Below, in pieces: positions 24,036 to 39,000 of a DNA stretch of 64,000 nt (position 1 is its first letter; the number at the start of each line of letters is the position of its first letter). The stretch is from Lytechinus pictus (Eukaryota; Echinodermata; Echinoidea; Temnopleuroida; Toxopneustidae), in contig NC_087247.1 of assembly GCF_037042905.1 (NCBI RefSeq), positions 43,189,920 through 43,253,919 on the forward strand, read 5' to 3'. Below the pieces are notes generated by a model, which was not told the origin of the DNA, did no database searches, and was given only the letters and a program-made list of their open reading frames with translations. Both the position numbers and the translations under genes were made by a program.

Positions 24036-27000
24036 TTAGAGGTAATCTTGAACGTAATGATAATCATCGGAATTATCATCACGGAAGCTTAAATAATCCT
24101 GCGCCATATATATGGGATTTGTCCTGAAAATATGCTCTTCGTCGAAATGTGATGAGCTCCTCAGTGCGTTGTTATGACTATTCCAATGTCGCTTTATGTA
24201 GCGCTCATCTTCATATACATGTACATTCGTCTGCTTTTGAGTCTCTTCTAGTCTCTTTTTGTTTTCCTCATATTGCATCTTTCGTAAGCTGTTAATAGAT
24301 CAATAAATCAATATATGAAATCATTATCATATGACATATCTATAAACATGATAAAGAGGGTGAGAGCAAATATCTTTAATCGCTGCATACTCCTGCTTCA
24401 GCAAGGCTACTTTGATAAATCATTTGTGCTGCGGGTGCATGGATTCGTCCAGAACCTCATGGTTCAAAAGATGCAAGCGACATTTTTACCATATAGAAAT
24501 ATGAGGTTTCCTCTTTTCTTCGGAGTACCAAACTACAACGGTTGTAGATTAAATTGGGGTCTCTGTCTTATAATATAAATATAATTTATATACAAATAGG
24601 ACTATACATGAATCATTCTCCTATTAAAATAAGAAAATATTCAATATTACATACAGTGGCATCATGTATATGGATGATTGTTATTATTATTATTCAGTTT
24701 AATTCTAAAACATGGTAGTATTCGAATCGATAAAGGCCTGCTTCACAAAAGAGCCTTGTGTACATACAGAAGAGTGACGATACGTATACACAGTCATGAT
24801 ACATGCAAAAAAAATATATTAAAAGGTGATCTTACATCAACATATTTAAAAAATCTTAATTTAAATTACTTCGTCACACTCTTCGTCGTGCATTACTTTT
24901 CTGACAAAGTTTTCATACTCAGGATAGCGTTATAGGGGGACAGGGGTGATCGCCACTCATAAAGTCTCAGGTGAAAGGAAAGAAGAGGCTGGAAAAGAAA
25001 GAAAGAAGAGAAACAAGAAGATCCTAGAAACAGAAAATTGCCAATATAGGTCGTAGGACGTTTTGTCCCCTATCAAAATATCGTTTTCGTCACTCCTGAT
25101 CATCATACTAACCTCCGATTGACCATCAGATGACCCAGCGACAAAGCAGTAGTGAGGAGGAGAACGATCCCGAATATCACAATGATTACTAAAACATACC
25201 AGTACTCCGCCAGCCATCTCTGAATATAATAAGGCAAATGTTAAATGTAAAAGTCGGAGAATTTGTTTCATCGAAACACATTCTACCAAGGTCATCTCGA
25301 GTGTTAAACGTACTAGTTATTTTTTTCTTCTAAATTTACAGTAAACACCTGAGCTCTTCATTCCCTTGAACTTTGTACTTCCCTTCTTCGATAATTCCTC
25401 ATGTCTTTCATGATTCAACCAAATAGGTAATAAGAAGTCAATTAAGAATAATATGATAAAATTGTATTTTTTGGAGTTAGACCTTATATTAAACTTGATA
25501 TACACATTTTCTTGCTCAGACAATTCTTGTCTGAGCAAGAAAATGTGTATATCAATTTCATGGACATTATGTAAAACCTTTCTATATTGTGCAAGCTCAA
25601 TTAATGTGCTCAGATTTGTGAATACATTTTCCTAATTCCAAAGTTTCTATTAAAAAAAATCATTTTGATTAGAAAACCCCCAAATCACACCCTGCGTGGG
25701 TCTCCCTTATGTCGATTCATTATGGTGCTGATGCTAATCATAATATTTGTGATAATCATAATATATCTATAATATATATTAGTGATATGATTATCATAGT
25801 AATTATGATAATAATAATGATAGTAATAATAATAATAATTATAATAATATTAATAATCAGCACCATCAGTCGCAGCATCAAAATGATAACGATTACTTGA
25901 AATGATAGCGATGATTATGATTTTTACTTTAATTTTCATTTTGCATACTGTTCGTGTCTATCACCTTTCTAGCCCTGGTGCTCAACAATAACAAGAGTAT
26001 GAACAGATAAACGATTTGATTTAATGACGTAAATTTACACTTTCAAGGAAATTTGTATGAGCAACAAGTGAAATCAGCAGTATTTACCGGTTGATCCGGT
26101 TTTTCCGGAATAACTTCGCCGAAGTAGAATTCGTACTGCTCTCTGTTATTTAGATCTTCTTTTGGGACAGCGTTTAACACTGCGCTGATTTCATCTGAGT
26201 CAAGTGCTGTTCCGTTTACGTACAAAACGAAAGTAACACCAATGATATCGTCTCTGAAATAAAATAAAGTAAGGCGAGAACCCATAAGAGCTGATAAAAG
26301 AATCATGCAGAATATAAGAAACAATAACCTTTATTTTCATCGATCTCAATCAGAATATGATTAAATTTTACATATAATTTTTACGAGGATTTCGGACATG
26401 TATCGACATATTCCGCTCATATCATGGCGAGTATTCATGGCTCCTTTGTATGGTCAATATGAGCTCTTATGATTTTTTTTAATTGCTTTGTGTAGAGCAA
26501 ACAAAATGTAAATAAATATAAAAAGAAAGCACATAACAGATACCTAAAAATAAATGATGACTGATCTAATCACACCTTCAATTCAGTATTTGTTGTTATT
26601 ATTGATCGCATTTGGTATTAAAACTTTCATAACTGAAGATTATCTTTAGAGAGAACAACGTATCAGAAATGAAATGTATTTATCTGATGGCGCTCTCACC
26701 CTGTGTCAGGCGTGTAGTAGTTGGCTGTTTCTGTGATGATTACATTGACGTCTTCAATATACACTTTTGAGAAGAGAGCTTCCATGTCTTCTACAAAGAT
26801 TTCCTCATCAACGCTTGCACCATATAGAAGTACAGTATACGAGTAAAACTCCAATTCTGAAAATATATCAATTTAAAGTATTAAAAAGGATTGAAATATG
26901 TGTGCAGTTCTTTACCCGAAAGGTCTGGAATTGAACCGGACTTCATGAAGATTAGACGATCAAGGATCAAGGCAGGGACGGCGCAATTGTAATTATGAAA

Positions 27001-30000
27001 ATGAGAGACAACATAATTGAGGCGGCATTTTTTAAAAATATCTTGAATGACATAGATTATATGAGTTACACGCATCAGACATCTCTTTTTTATACTGTGT
27101 TTCTTCTACCCTTTATGTTCCTTCCCATTTTTTATTCTTTTTTAATTAAAAAGGACGCAGGGGAGGTGTACGCTACAATATACGAGAATGTCCAAATATG
27201 TCGACCTCAATCCACTTGTATAAGGTGATAAAGGTATTACGGATAAGTATTGAAAGTTTGACACGTATAATTTGTTTCCGCATACATGTTCCTCCGAAAT
27301 AAATGAGTCGTTCTCACCTAGTTGACAAAGTTCACCGATGAAGCCGTTGAGACATTGGCATACCCATTGCCCGGCATCATTGCTTTGACATTCTCCTCCA
27401 TTGTAACAAGGGGACGAAGAACATGGATCGGTGATTTCACAATTTACTCCGAAGAATCCATCCTCACAAATACAACTGCAAATACAGTGGAAACAAATTA
27501 ACGCAACTGAGTGAAAAAATATGCAATTTTGGTAAAATGCATATTAATTAATTAATTTTAGATGTTATTTATATCAATTCATTTTGTTTTATTTTATTTA
27601 CTACTAATATTACAATTGAAATTATTTCCTAGTCTATCGGAGTTTTTTTTTCATTTATTTATTTCATTTACATATCGATTCATCAATTTATTAATCTCTT
27701 TGTTGATTTTTTTAGACCATTCAATAAACTTTGGTCTTCGATGGGTTCCTACAATGCATTCAGCTATTATCATGATTTTACCAATTCAAATTCGAAACAA
27801 AATATATGAATACATTAAATAGGTAAGGCAGTGAAAACGATTAGTATGTACAATGACCGAAAATGACAATCTCCAATTAAAATATACAGACTATCCATTC
27901 TTGTGACTGCAAGTGAATGTTAAAGAATAGGTCTAAGAAAAAAATGTGGCGATATAATAGTAGAGAATAGGAGGATAAATGAAAGTGATTAGAAAATCAA
28001 TTCAAATCGTACTCTACAGACCGCTAAGCTAAATCTGATATTCATTATCAAAGTATCAAAGATTTCGCGTGTCTTGAGATTCTCGGGTCACGTAACATTT
28101 AGAAAAGTTGGTTTGGATATTTAAAGGTGGAATCGAATTTGGGGTTAAGGATTACTCCATTAGGCTGTTGGGTGAGGAACATTGAGTTGTGGCAATCCAT
28201 AGCCGCAATCGTTTCTCTATTTGGAGATAACGAGAGTGGGAGAGGGGTGTAAAACTATGTCAAAACAAGTTGGCAACCAAATACAATATTTTCTCACCTA
28301 TATGCATCTCTATTGATTTTGTCGCAAGTTCCTCGTTCACACGGAGATGAAATACATGGATTAATAATGATGTCACAGCGCTCCCCTTCATATCCATCGA
28401 GGCAAAAACAAGCAAAAGATCCCACTGTGTTCTCACATATAGAATTATTAGGACAGGCAGTTTTCACAAAACATTCATCGATATCCGACGAGCAATATTC
28501 ACCAGTGTATCCCTCCAGACATCTGCACTGAAATCCTGGCGTAAGGTCAAAGCACGTAGCTCTATTTTGGCATGGGTTACTTGAACATTCATCAATTTCT
28601 TGTTCACAATGTGTTCCTTCATATCCAGAAATACAGGTACAATTAAAATCATCCAAATAATCGGTGCATGTAGCACCATTTTGACAAGGGTTACTTGAAC
28701 ATTCATCTATGTCTTGTTCACAGTTTGTTCCTTCATATCCAGAAATACAGGAACAAGTAAAACCATCCAAATAATCGTTGCATGTTGCACCATTTTGACA
28801 TGGGTTACTTGAACATTCATCTATGTCTTGTTCACAGTTTGTACCTTCATATCCAGAAATACAGGTACAATTAAAACCATACACATAATTAGTGCATGTA
28901 GCACCATTTTGACAAGGGTTACTTGAACATTCATCTATTTCTCGTTCACAGTTTGTTCCTTCATATCCTGAAATACAGGTACAATTAAAACCATCCAAAT
29001 TATCGGTGCATGTAGCACCATTTTGACAAGGGTTACTTGAACATTCATCAATTTCTTCCTCACAGTTTGTTCCTACATATCCTGAAATACAGGTACAATT
29101 AAAACCATCCACATAATTAGTGCATGTAGCACCATTTTGACAAGGGTTACTTGAACATTCATCAATTTCTTGTTCACAGTTTGTTCCTTCATATCCTGAA
29201 ATGCAGGTACAATTAAAACCATCCAAATAATCAGTGCATGTAGCACCATTTTGACAAGGGTTACTTGAACATTCATCAATTTCTTGTTCACAGATTGTTC
29301 CTTCATATCCTGAAATGCAGGTACAATTAAAACCATCCAAATAATCAGTGCATGTAGCACCATTTTGACAAGGGTTACTTGAACATTCATCAATTTCTTG
29401 TTCACAGATTGTTCCTTCATATCCTGAAATGCAGGTACAATTAAAACCATCCAAATAATCAGTGCATGTGGCATTATTTTGACAAGGGTTACTTGAACAT
29501 TCATCTATTTCTTGTTCACAGTTTGTTCCTTCATATCCTGAAATACAGGTACAATTAAAACCATCCAAATTATCGGTGCATGTAGCACCATTTTGACATG
29601 GGTTACTTAAACATTCATTTATTTCTTGTTCACAGTTTGTTCCTTCATATCCTGAAATACAGGTACAATTAAAACCATCCAAATTATCGGTGCATGTAGC
29701 ACCATTTTGACATGGGTTACTTGAACATTCATCAATTTCTTCCTCACAGTTTGTTCCTACATATCCTGAAATACAGGTACAATTAAAACCATCCACATAA
29801 TTAGTGCATGTAGCACCATTTTGACAAGGGTTACTTGAACATTCATCAATTTCTTGTTCACAGTTTGTTCCTTCATATCCTGAAATGCAGGTACAATTAA
29901 AACCATCCAAATAATCAGTGCATGTAGCACCATTTTGACAAGGGTTACTTGAACATTCATCAATTTCTTGTTCACAGATTGTTCCTTCATATCCTGAAAT

Positions 30001-33000
30001 GCAGGTACAATTAAAACCATCCAAATAATCAGTGCATGTAGCACCATTTTGACAAGGGTTACTTGAACATTCATCAATTTCTTGTTCACAGATTGTTCCT
30101 TCATATCCTGAAATGCAGGTACAATTAAAACCATCCAAATAATCAGTGCATGTGGCATTATTTTGACAAGGGTTACTTGAACATTCATCTATTTCTTGTT
30201 CACAGTTTGTTCCTTCATATCCTGAAATACAGGTACAATTAAAACCATCCAAATTATCGGTGCATGTAGCACCATTTTGACATGGGTTACTTGAACATTC
30301 ATTTATTTCTTGTTCACAGTTTGTTCCTTCATATCCAGAAATACAGGTACAATTAAAACCATCCAAATAATCGGTGCATGTAGCACCATTTTGACAAGGG
30401 TTACTTGAACATTCATCAATTTCTTGTTCACAGTTTGTTCCTTCATATCCTGAAATACAGGTACAATTAAAATCATCCAAATAATCGGTGCACGTAGCAC
30501 CATTTTGACAAGGGTTACTTGAACATTCATCTATTTCTTGTTCACAGTTTGTTCCTTCATATCCTGAAATACAGGTACAATTAAAACCATTCACATAATT
30601 AGTGCATGTAGCACCATTTTGACAAGGGTTACTTGAACATTCATCTATTTCTTGTTCACAGTTTGTTCCTTCATATCCTGAAATACAGGTACAATTAAAA
30701 CCATCCAAATAATCAGTGCATGTAGCACCATTTTGACAAGGGTTACTTGAACATTCATCTATTTCTTGTTCACAGATTGTTCCTTCATATCCTGAAATGC
30801 AGGTACACTTAAAACCATCAAAATAATCAGTGCATGTAGCACCATTTTGACAAGGGTTACTTGAACATTCATCTATTTCTTGTTCACAGATTGTTCCTTC
30901 ATATCCTGAAATGCAGGTACAATTAAAACCATCAAAATAATCAGTGCATGTAGCATTATTTTGACAAGGGTTACTTGAACATTCATCAATTTCTTGTTCA
31001 CAGTTTGTTCCTTCATATCCAGAAATACAGGTACAATTAAAACCATTCACATAATTAGTGCATGTAGCACCATTTTGACAAGGGTTACTTGAACATTCAT
31101 CAATTTCTTCTTCACAGTTTGTTCCTTCATATCCTGAAATACAGGTACAATTAAAACCATCCACATAATTAGTGCATGTAGCACCATTTTGACAAGGGTT
31201 ACTTGAACATTCATCAATTTCTTCTTCACAGTTTGTTCCTTCATATCCTGAAATACAGGAACAATTAAAACCATCCAAATTATCGGTGCACGTAGCACCA
31301 TTTTGACATGGGTTACTTGAACATTCATCTATTTCTTGTTCACAGTTTGTTCCTTCATATCCAGAAATACAGGTACAATTAAAACCATCCAAATAATCGG
31401 TGCATGTAGCACCATTTTGACATGGGTTACTTGAACATTCATTAATTTCTTGTTCACAGTTTGTTCCTTCATATCCAGAAATACAGTTACAATTAAAACC
31501 ATCCAAATAATCGGTGCATGTAGCACCATTTTGACAAGGGTTACTTGAGCATTCATCAATTTCTTCTTCACAGTTTGTTCCTTCATATCCAGAAATACAG
31601 GTACAATTAAAACCATCCACATAATTAGTGCATGTAGCACCATTTTGACAAGGGTTACTTGAACATTCATTAATTTCTTCTTCACAGTTTGTTCCTTCAT
31701 ATCCTGAAATACAGGAACAATTAAAACCATCCAAATTATCGGTGCACGTAGCACCATTTTGACATGGGTTACTTGAACATTCATCTATTTCTTGTTCACA
31801 GTTTGTTCCTTCATATCCAGAAATACAGGTACAATTAAAACCATCCAAATAATCGGTGCATGTAGCACCATTTTGACAAGGGTTACTTGAGCATTCATCA
31901 ATTTCTTCTTCACAGTTTGTTCCTTCATATCCAGAAATACAGGTACAATTAAAACCATCCACATAATTAGTGCATGTAGCACCATTTTGACAAGGGTTAC
32001 TTGAACATTCATTAATTTCTTCTTCACAGTTTGTTCCTTCATATCCTGAAATACAGGAACAATTAAAACCATCCAAATTATCGGTGCACGTAGCACCATT
32101 TTGACATGGGTTACTTGAACATTCATCTATTTCTTGTTCACAGTTTGTTCCTTCATATCCAGAAATACAGGTACAATTAAAACCATCCAAATAATCGGTG
32201 CATGTAGCACCATTTTGACAAGGGTTACTTGAACATTCATCAATTTCTTGTTCACAGTTTGTTCCTTCATATCCTGAAATGCAGGTACAATTAAAACCAT
32301 CCAAATAATCAGTGCATTTAGCACCATTTTGACATGGGTTACTTGAACATTCATCAATTTCTTGTTCACAATGTGTTCCTTCATATCCAGAAATACAGGT
32401 ACAATTAAAACCATCCAAATAATCGGTGCACGTAGCACCATTTTGACATGGGTTACTTGAACATTCATCAATTTCTTGTTCACAGTTTGTCCCTTCATAT
32501 CCAGAAATACAGGTACAATTAAAACCATCCAAATAATCGGTGCACGTAGCACCATTTTGACAAGGGTTACTTGAACATTCATTTATTTCTTGTTCACAGT
32601 AAATTCCTTCGTAAGCCGATGTACATGTACAGTTAAACCCAATTACGAAATCATTGCATGTAGCCTCGTTCTGGCATGGATTGCTTTCACATTCATCCAC
32701 TTCAGTTTCACATTCGTCTCCGGTAAAACTTGATGTACATGAACAATTATACCCATTAATGAAGTCGTTGCAAGTAGCACCGTTGGAGCAGGGATTGCTT
32801 TGACATTCATCAATGTTTGTTTGGCAGTCCAATCCTTCATACCCGTTGCTGCAGGTTGCTACATAGTAGATACCTAACCTTTATAGAAAAATGATAATAT
32901 GCATAGGTTTATAAGACCGTCTATTTTTGTATTATTGTACGTTATATATTCGATAAATTGTTATTTTTATTATTGTTGATATTATCATTATTATTTTTAC

Positions 33001-36000
33001 TATTATCATAATTATTATTATTACTTTGCTATTATTATTATTATTGTTATCATCAATATTATTAGTGTGCGTCAGTAGCAATTTGTTTAGTTCAACCGTG
33101 CCTGAAAGTTCGTTGACCTTGACTTGTTATTTATATCATATCATTTGTGATATCCTCTATTACCACTTCATACAAGTTTCATTTTATATGAATAATATTG
33201 AATTTAAAAAACAAACTAGTGAATGATCTAAGTAACTTGATCTGAAATGAACTTTGAACTTAACCTGTTAAGCTGAAATTATAATCATTAAAAAAAAAAA
33301 AAGTTTGTATACTTTCAAAAGTTATCGTGACATTTAACATAAGATTTTATATTGACGACACCATAACCGCCGTCGAAAAAGTGGTGCCTATCTGTCGCTT
33401 CTGCTATACAGGGGAGACACACATTGTATTATTTAATATTATTCCAGTTTAATTGAAAAATAAGAATTAATGTTTCCCATTGTTTCAGCTAAAGAATTCT
33501 TGTCTGTAAGTGTTCTTGGAAGAAATTAATGTTGAATAGAATTTTAGGTGACAATGATGTACAATTTATTGTTAAATCTCCTGGTTTGTTCGGTGACATG
33601 GTAGAGCAAGTTGATAGTCGCCTTGATATTTAAATCTTAATTACGTATTTTGAAAGTGTGAGCTTATCATTCTTTTCTCAGTGTTTTTTCAGGATTCCAT
33701 CCAAGCTTTTTTATCGTGGAAGTAGAACTACTAGCATTGCCTCAGTAATTCAAGATACACAAATCTGAGAGCTTTTCTCTGCATTGATTCACTTTGTGAT
33801 GATAGAAATTATTACGTTTGTAAATTCTGCTACTGCTACGAAAAATTAAACGACAAAAGCTAAGATGTACTTAGAGATACTAGATATTCCTCATTTTTCC
33901 TAAAATCAATGATTTAAAGAAATGAATAGAACTACACAAAAATGTGTGACAATATTTCGAATATACTCAGCATGAAAGCTTACCGGGTCTTAAACGCCCT
34001 GCCATCACTTAATCCTACCATTGTCGTAGGAACAGTTAAAGATGGTATTTCATTAATTATCACAAAATAGTTATCGATCTTCTCTTTTTCAGGAGATTCA
34101 TCATAATCCTCTGCCGTGATGTTGATGCGCAGACCATATTCCTGCAAGAGATTATTCAGTTGAAATAACAACATTTGCTGCGATCATTCATTTTGAAATT
34201 ATGTATGTATTTTATTTGTGTATTAATTCGTAATAATCATCAATTACATGAGCTAATCAATTTTGAATTGCTAAAGGCCGGGCTTTCACACAGCGTATAC
34301 CGATCTACGCATGACAGGCCGTTATATTATTTAATCACATTTCCTCATATCAAGAAATCAATTCTAGATGTATAATGATCAAGAAATCATTTTTTTATAT
34401 CAAGAAATTATTTGTGTTGTTAGCAAATATATAATTTTTTATACTAATAATGAGATAGAACAAAAAACGGCTTGCCATGTGTAGATCAGCATACGGTGGT
34501 TAATAATTATGCAGGTGTAAGCAATTTTCAAGTGACGAAAAAAGAAAGGTGGAATTAAACTAAGGCAAATGTAATTAGCAACCTCCAGAGCACTTCCACA
34601 GTCACTCGTAAAACAATGCATTCTTTGCAACCATAGGCCTATACCCTGGCCCCGACCGCAGGATAATGGCAAATGTGCAAACCAGAAGTGAGTGAATGCT
34701 GTTCGCTCGCCTCGGATTCAATCCTCAATCCTCTTATTCGTCAACTCGTAGTTACAATATGGCATATCGTAGTCACACAACATAATCGTAAAATAGTAAA
34801 ATTCAACTTTTAAAAGTTTGTCTTCACACCACAATCTTCAACCATTTCTCACATAATTCTTTCATATTAATCGTCCCATACTTACTGGCCATTTATCAAT
34901 AGTGATTTGAATGGGATTAGGAAGAGGTCCAAGTGAATAGGTTTCAAAATCTATATCTTCGACATCTTCTACAATCAGTCCGGTGTTGCCATCAAAATAA
35001 GGACATGTAACGGAACTGAAACAAAAAGAAATAATGATTTATCTTTTTATCATTTAAACAGATTATCAGGTCCCATATTGTTGAGGGGAGTTTACAATTT
35101 TACTATTAATCTTAACTTTGTTTCGCATTCATTTTAATTTCATATATAATTTATACAAACTACACATTCCTCAGTCAATAACATACATGTCAATATGAAA
35201 AGGAAGATGCATATTTACTTTTCCTTTAACTACGCTTACAACGCTTAATAATAACAACAATTTTATATACCACAAATTCGCGAATTGCCTCTAAGCGGTT
35301 AAGAGAAAGGAAAATGAAGTATAAAGGAAATAGAAATAGAAATACTTTGCACAACAAAATGTATCAAAACTAATATTACAATTTACAACTTACTTGAACC
35401 TAGGGATTAATACATGCATATCGATGACACAGAATTTAAATTTTTTTTCTATTTTCCCAAAATAGTAAGATATAGACAAAAGATCAGTATTCCTCTACCT
35501 CTGCACTATATGAAACATTTGACAGTTTCACTGCAAATTTTCAGGTTGCCCATGGCCTCGTATGGTTGTTTTCACAGTTCAATCTAAATGTAACTGTTAT
35601 CAACCAGACCCATACATGACTTTCATATATAACTTACCCATCATCCAAACAAATATGGAATCCAGGATCACAAAAGGGATCGCAAGTAATTCCTATTGAT
35701 GACGGAGGATCGCAACAAGTGCCATCTGCTTTTCGTCTATCACCATCATAAGAAATAAGGTCCAGCTCAAAGTCTATTGATGCCAATACTAGGTGTGAAT
35801 GTATCAACTGGAAAATAGCAAAATGGGATTATAAATTTTATCGATTTTTACTTCTTTGTTTGGATTTTTAAATTTATGCTGATGTTCTTTTGCTGAAATA
35901 ATATTCGATTTGGGTAATTAGAAAATAAGAATAAAATGAAATGGACGGCAGATAAAACGCATTAGCATTTAATGAAATGAGTTACAATAAACAAAGAAGC

Positions 36001-39000
36001 AGCCAGGAGTCATATGGGGTTAGCATTTTCGTCTAAAAGGGTTTGAAAAGAATAATAGTACAACAAGGAATGAAAGCACAATTCATTTTATATTCAATAT
36101 GATTCAATTATTTAAAAAAAAAAGCATCTCAATACCTAGATATAGCAGAGGGGAAATTTCAAACATGTCAATATAAATGGCAAGAAAAACAGAAGTAAAA
36201 CTTACGTGCGATTTCACATATTTTGCATTAAGTGAAGTTACTAAATACAGCCCCCGGGACAGCCCCCCCCCCCCCAAAAAAATATATATATGTCCCTCTG
36301 ACATGGGGCTGAATTAATTCTAAAAAGTGTTCGTACTCTCAACTAAATGTTCAGCAGTAGAAAGCTAATTTCATGTTTTTACTTCTATGAAAATTTCTTT
36401 GGTGTTTGGTCTCGCTTCAGTGGTAATGAATATACACTCTGTTACGCAACAGTGGTACATTTTAGTCCATTCCAAGTTTGCAGCATTGATGTATTATTTC
36501 TGCGTTGTCTACATGGTCTATGGCATGTTAATCCCCATTTTTACATTCAGGATCTGAGCAGGGACATTTTCCTAATCCTATCCAGGCTCATCAAATCATA
36601 AAATTGGGCAAGTTCAGAAGAGCAAGAAACACACAAAATGTTTGTTTGATGATTGATAAAGGGAATCATTTCACCAACTTGAAAGAAAGTGTGAACGACG
36701 GATGAGTAATATAAGCTGAACAATTAAGGGGAATCCAAATCACACTTTGCGAAAGGGATCTTTACCATTGAAAAATAAAATTGACCTTTTTTCATTTAAA
36801 AGTGTACATTAAATTAACCTCAGCAGCTTATTAACTAAAAAAAGTAATGAAAACTGAAATGCAATATTGTTGAAAATAGACATGAAACATACATGACATG
36901 TTGTCTCCACCATTGTGCATCTCCCATTATATACAGTTGTTGTCCTTCTGAACATGCTCAATGTTGTGATTTGATGAGCCTGGTTAGATCATAGGGATTC
37001 CCCTGGTTAGATCAGAGAATTCCCTGCTCCTGGTCAGAATGATCAAAGGGAGTTGATATGCAAGAAAGTGCAGAACATACAGCAGTGCTGCGTGCAAACT
37101 TGGAATAGGCTGAAAAGCACCACTGTTACATAATAGACTGTGTATTCAAAACCACTGAAGCGTGACCCATAATTTTTTTAGAAGTTAGAAAATAAGATGA
37201 GCTTTCTAATTCTACACATTTAATTAAGAATAATTTTTAATTTTTGAAGTAATTCCGCCGAATATCAGAGGGACATTTTTGGGACGCGCTGTACAGTCGA
37301 TAAAATAACTTACTGTATCTCTACGACTTTTTAGAATTTGATATAAATAAGAGCCATAACAGGGATAGTGTAAGATGTTAAAGAGGGAATACAAATAAAA
37401 CTCTACCAATCATCAAAGATCGAATTTTCTAATTTTTTCTAAGCCTATAATTTGAAGTTATGGCTCGGTCACAAGTACCATTAAGAACTGCCAAGAACGC
37501 CATACGGACGATTTTTTAGACCATTTCCTATAATCAAGAAGGCTGCGAATGTTGGTTTACGGCCTTCTCAAGAAAGGCGTAAACCAGCATTCGCAGGCCG
37601 TTCGTAGACATTATAAACAACTTTTTGTTATCATGATATGTACCTGTCTCATTAAACAAACAATGCGAGCGCGAAGCATGAGCTGATTTTTTTTTTATAT
37701 TTTGTATTTTTGTAGATATTGACCCCAAACGGACATTTTAAAGGTCAAGTCCACCCCAGAAAATTTTTGATTTGAATAAATAGAGAAAATAAAACAAGTA
37801 TAACGTTAAAAATTTCATCAAAAATCGGACGTGAAATAAGAAAGTTATGACATTTTAAAGTTTTGCTTATATTTTACAAAACAGTGATATGCACAACTCA
37901 GTGACATGCAAATGAGACGGTCAATGATGTCCCTCACTCACTATTTCTTTTGTTTTCTATTATTTGAATTAAACAATATTTCATTTTTTACAGATTTTAC
38001 ATTGAGGACCAACTTGACTGAATCATATAATGTTAAACAATGCTAATTCCACATGTTCATGGGGGAATTAATCGTTGTTTTACTGGAAAATGAGGGAAAA
38101 TTAAAATATTTCAATTTCATATAATAAAATACAAAAGAAATAGTGAGAGGATGACGTCATCAGTCTCCCCATTTGCCTATCGACCAGGATGTGTATATAC
38201 CTGTTTTGTGAAATTAAGCGAAACTTCAAAATGTCATAACTTTCTTACTTTATATCCGATTTTGATGAAATTTTCGGTGTTATGCTTGTTTGATTTAAAA
38301 AAAAAATTTTTTTGATTAAAACTTTTTTTGGGGTGGACTTGTCCTTTAAGGACTCTCTTTTAGGAATTCATGAAGAGCATACATATCTCACCATAGTCAT
38401 CTAACGCGAGCGCCAAGCACCTTGCTGGTTTTGATAGAAATACACCTAAAAACATGAAGCACTTTTTTTAGTCATTTTAATCATGAACATAATACGTATC
38501 TCACTAGTCAAATATTGCGAGCGCGAAGCGCGAGCTGAAAACTTTTGAAATTCAGACCTGAAGAGGGGCATTCTAGGACTTGTTTGTAGGAATTCACTAA
38601 AACCATACGTATTTCACGAACTAAATGATGCGAAGCGCGAGCTGAAAATGTTTTATATTCAGACCAGAAAAAGGAACATTTTGACTGTTTTTAGGAAATC
38701 AAGAAGGTCATACACATCTCGCCAATCCACTAATGCAAACATAAGCACGGACTGGAAATGTTTTTTAGTCAGACCTTAAAAGGGTCAATCACTTTACGTA
38801 GGCCTAGTCATGAAAAAGAAGCACATATGTCACTACATAAAGCAATAATAACTCGAAGTGCGAGGGAATATATTTGGTGTTTATTGACTCGAAAACAGGA
38901 TGTATAGTACAACAGGATTATTATCATTAAATATTTCTTATGTAATGTAATATAGCATAATAAAATATACAATATTTTTTTCTTCCCCCACTCCGTTTCT

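Noticed and set aside
24957-25295. 112-codon minus-strand frame over the transmembrane exon of gene D
   Set aside because: Wrong frame: the frame in phase with exons 8 and 10 codes the membrane helix RWLAEYWYVLVIIV.
28464-32840. Several 65-151 codon frames on the minus strand rich in MNVQVTLVKMVLHAP
   Set aside because: They are the +1 frame of the 114-bp EGF repeat and repeat with the same period; not separate genes.
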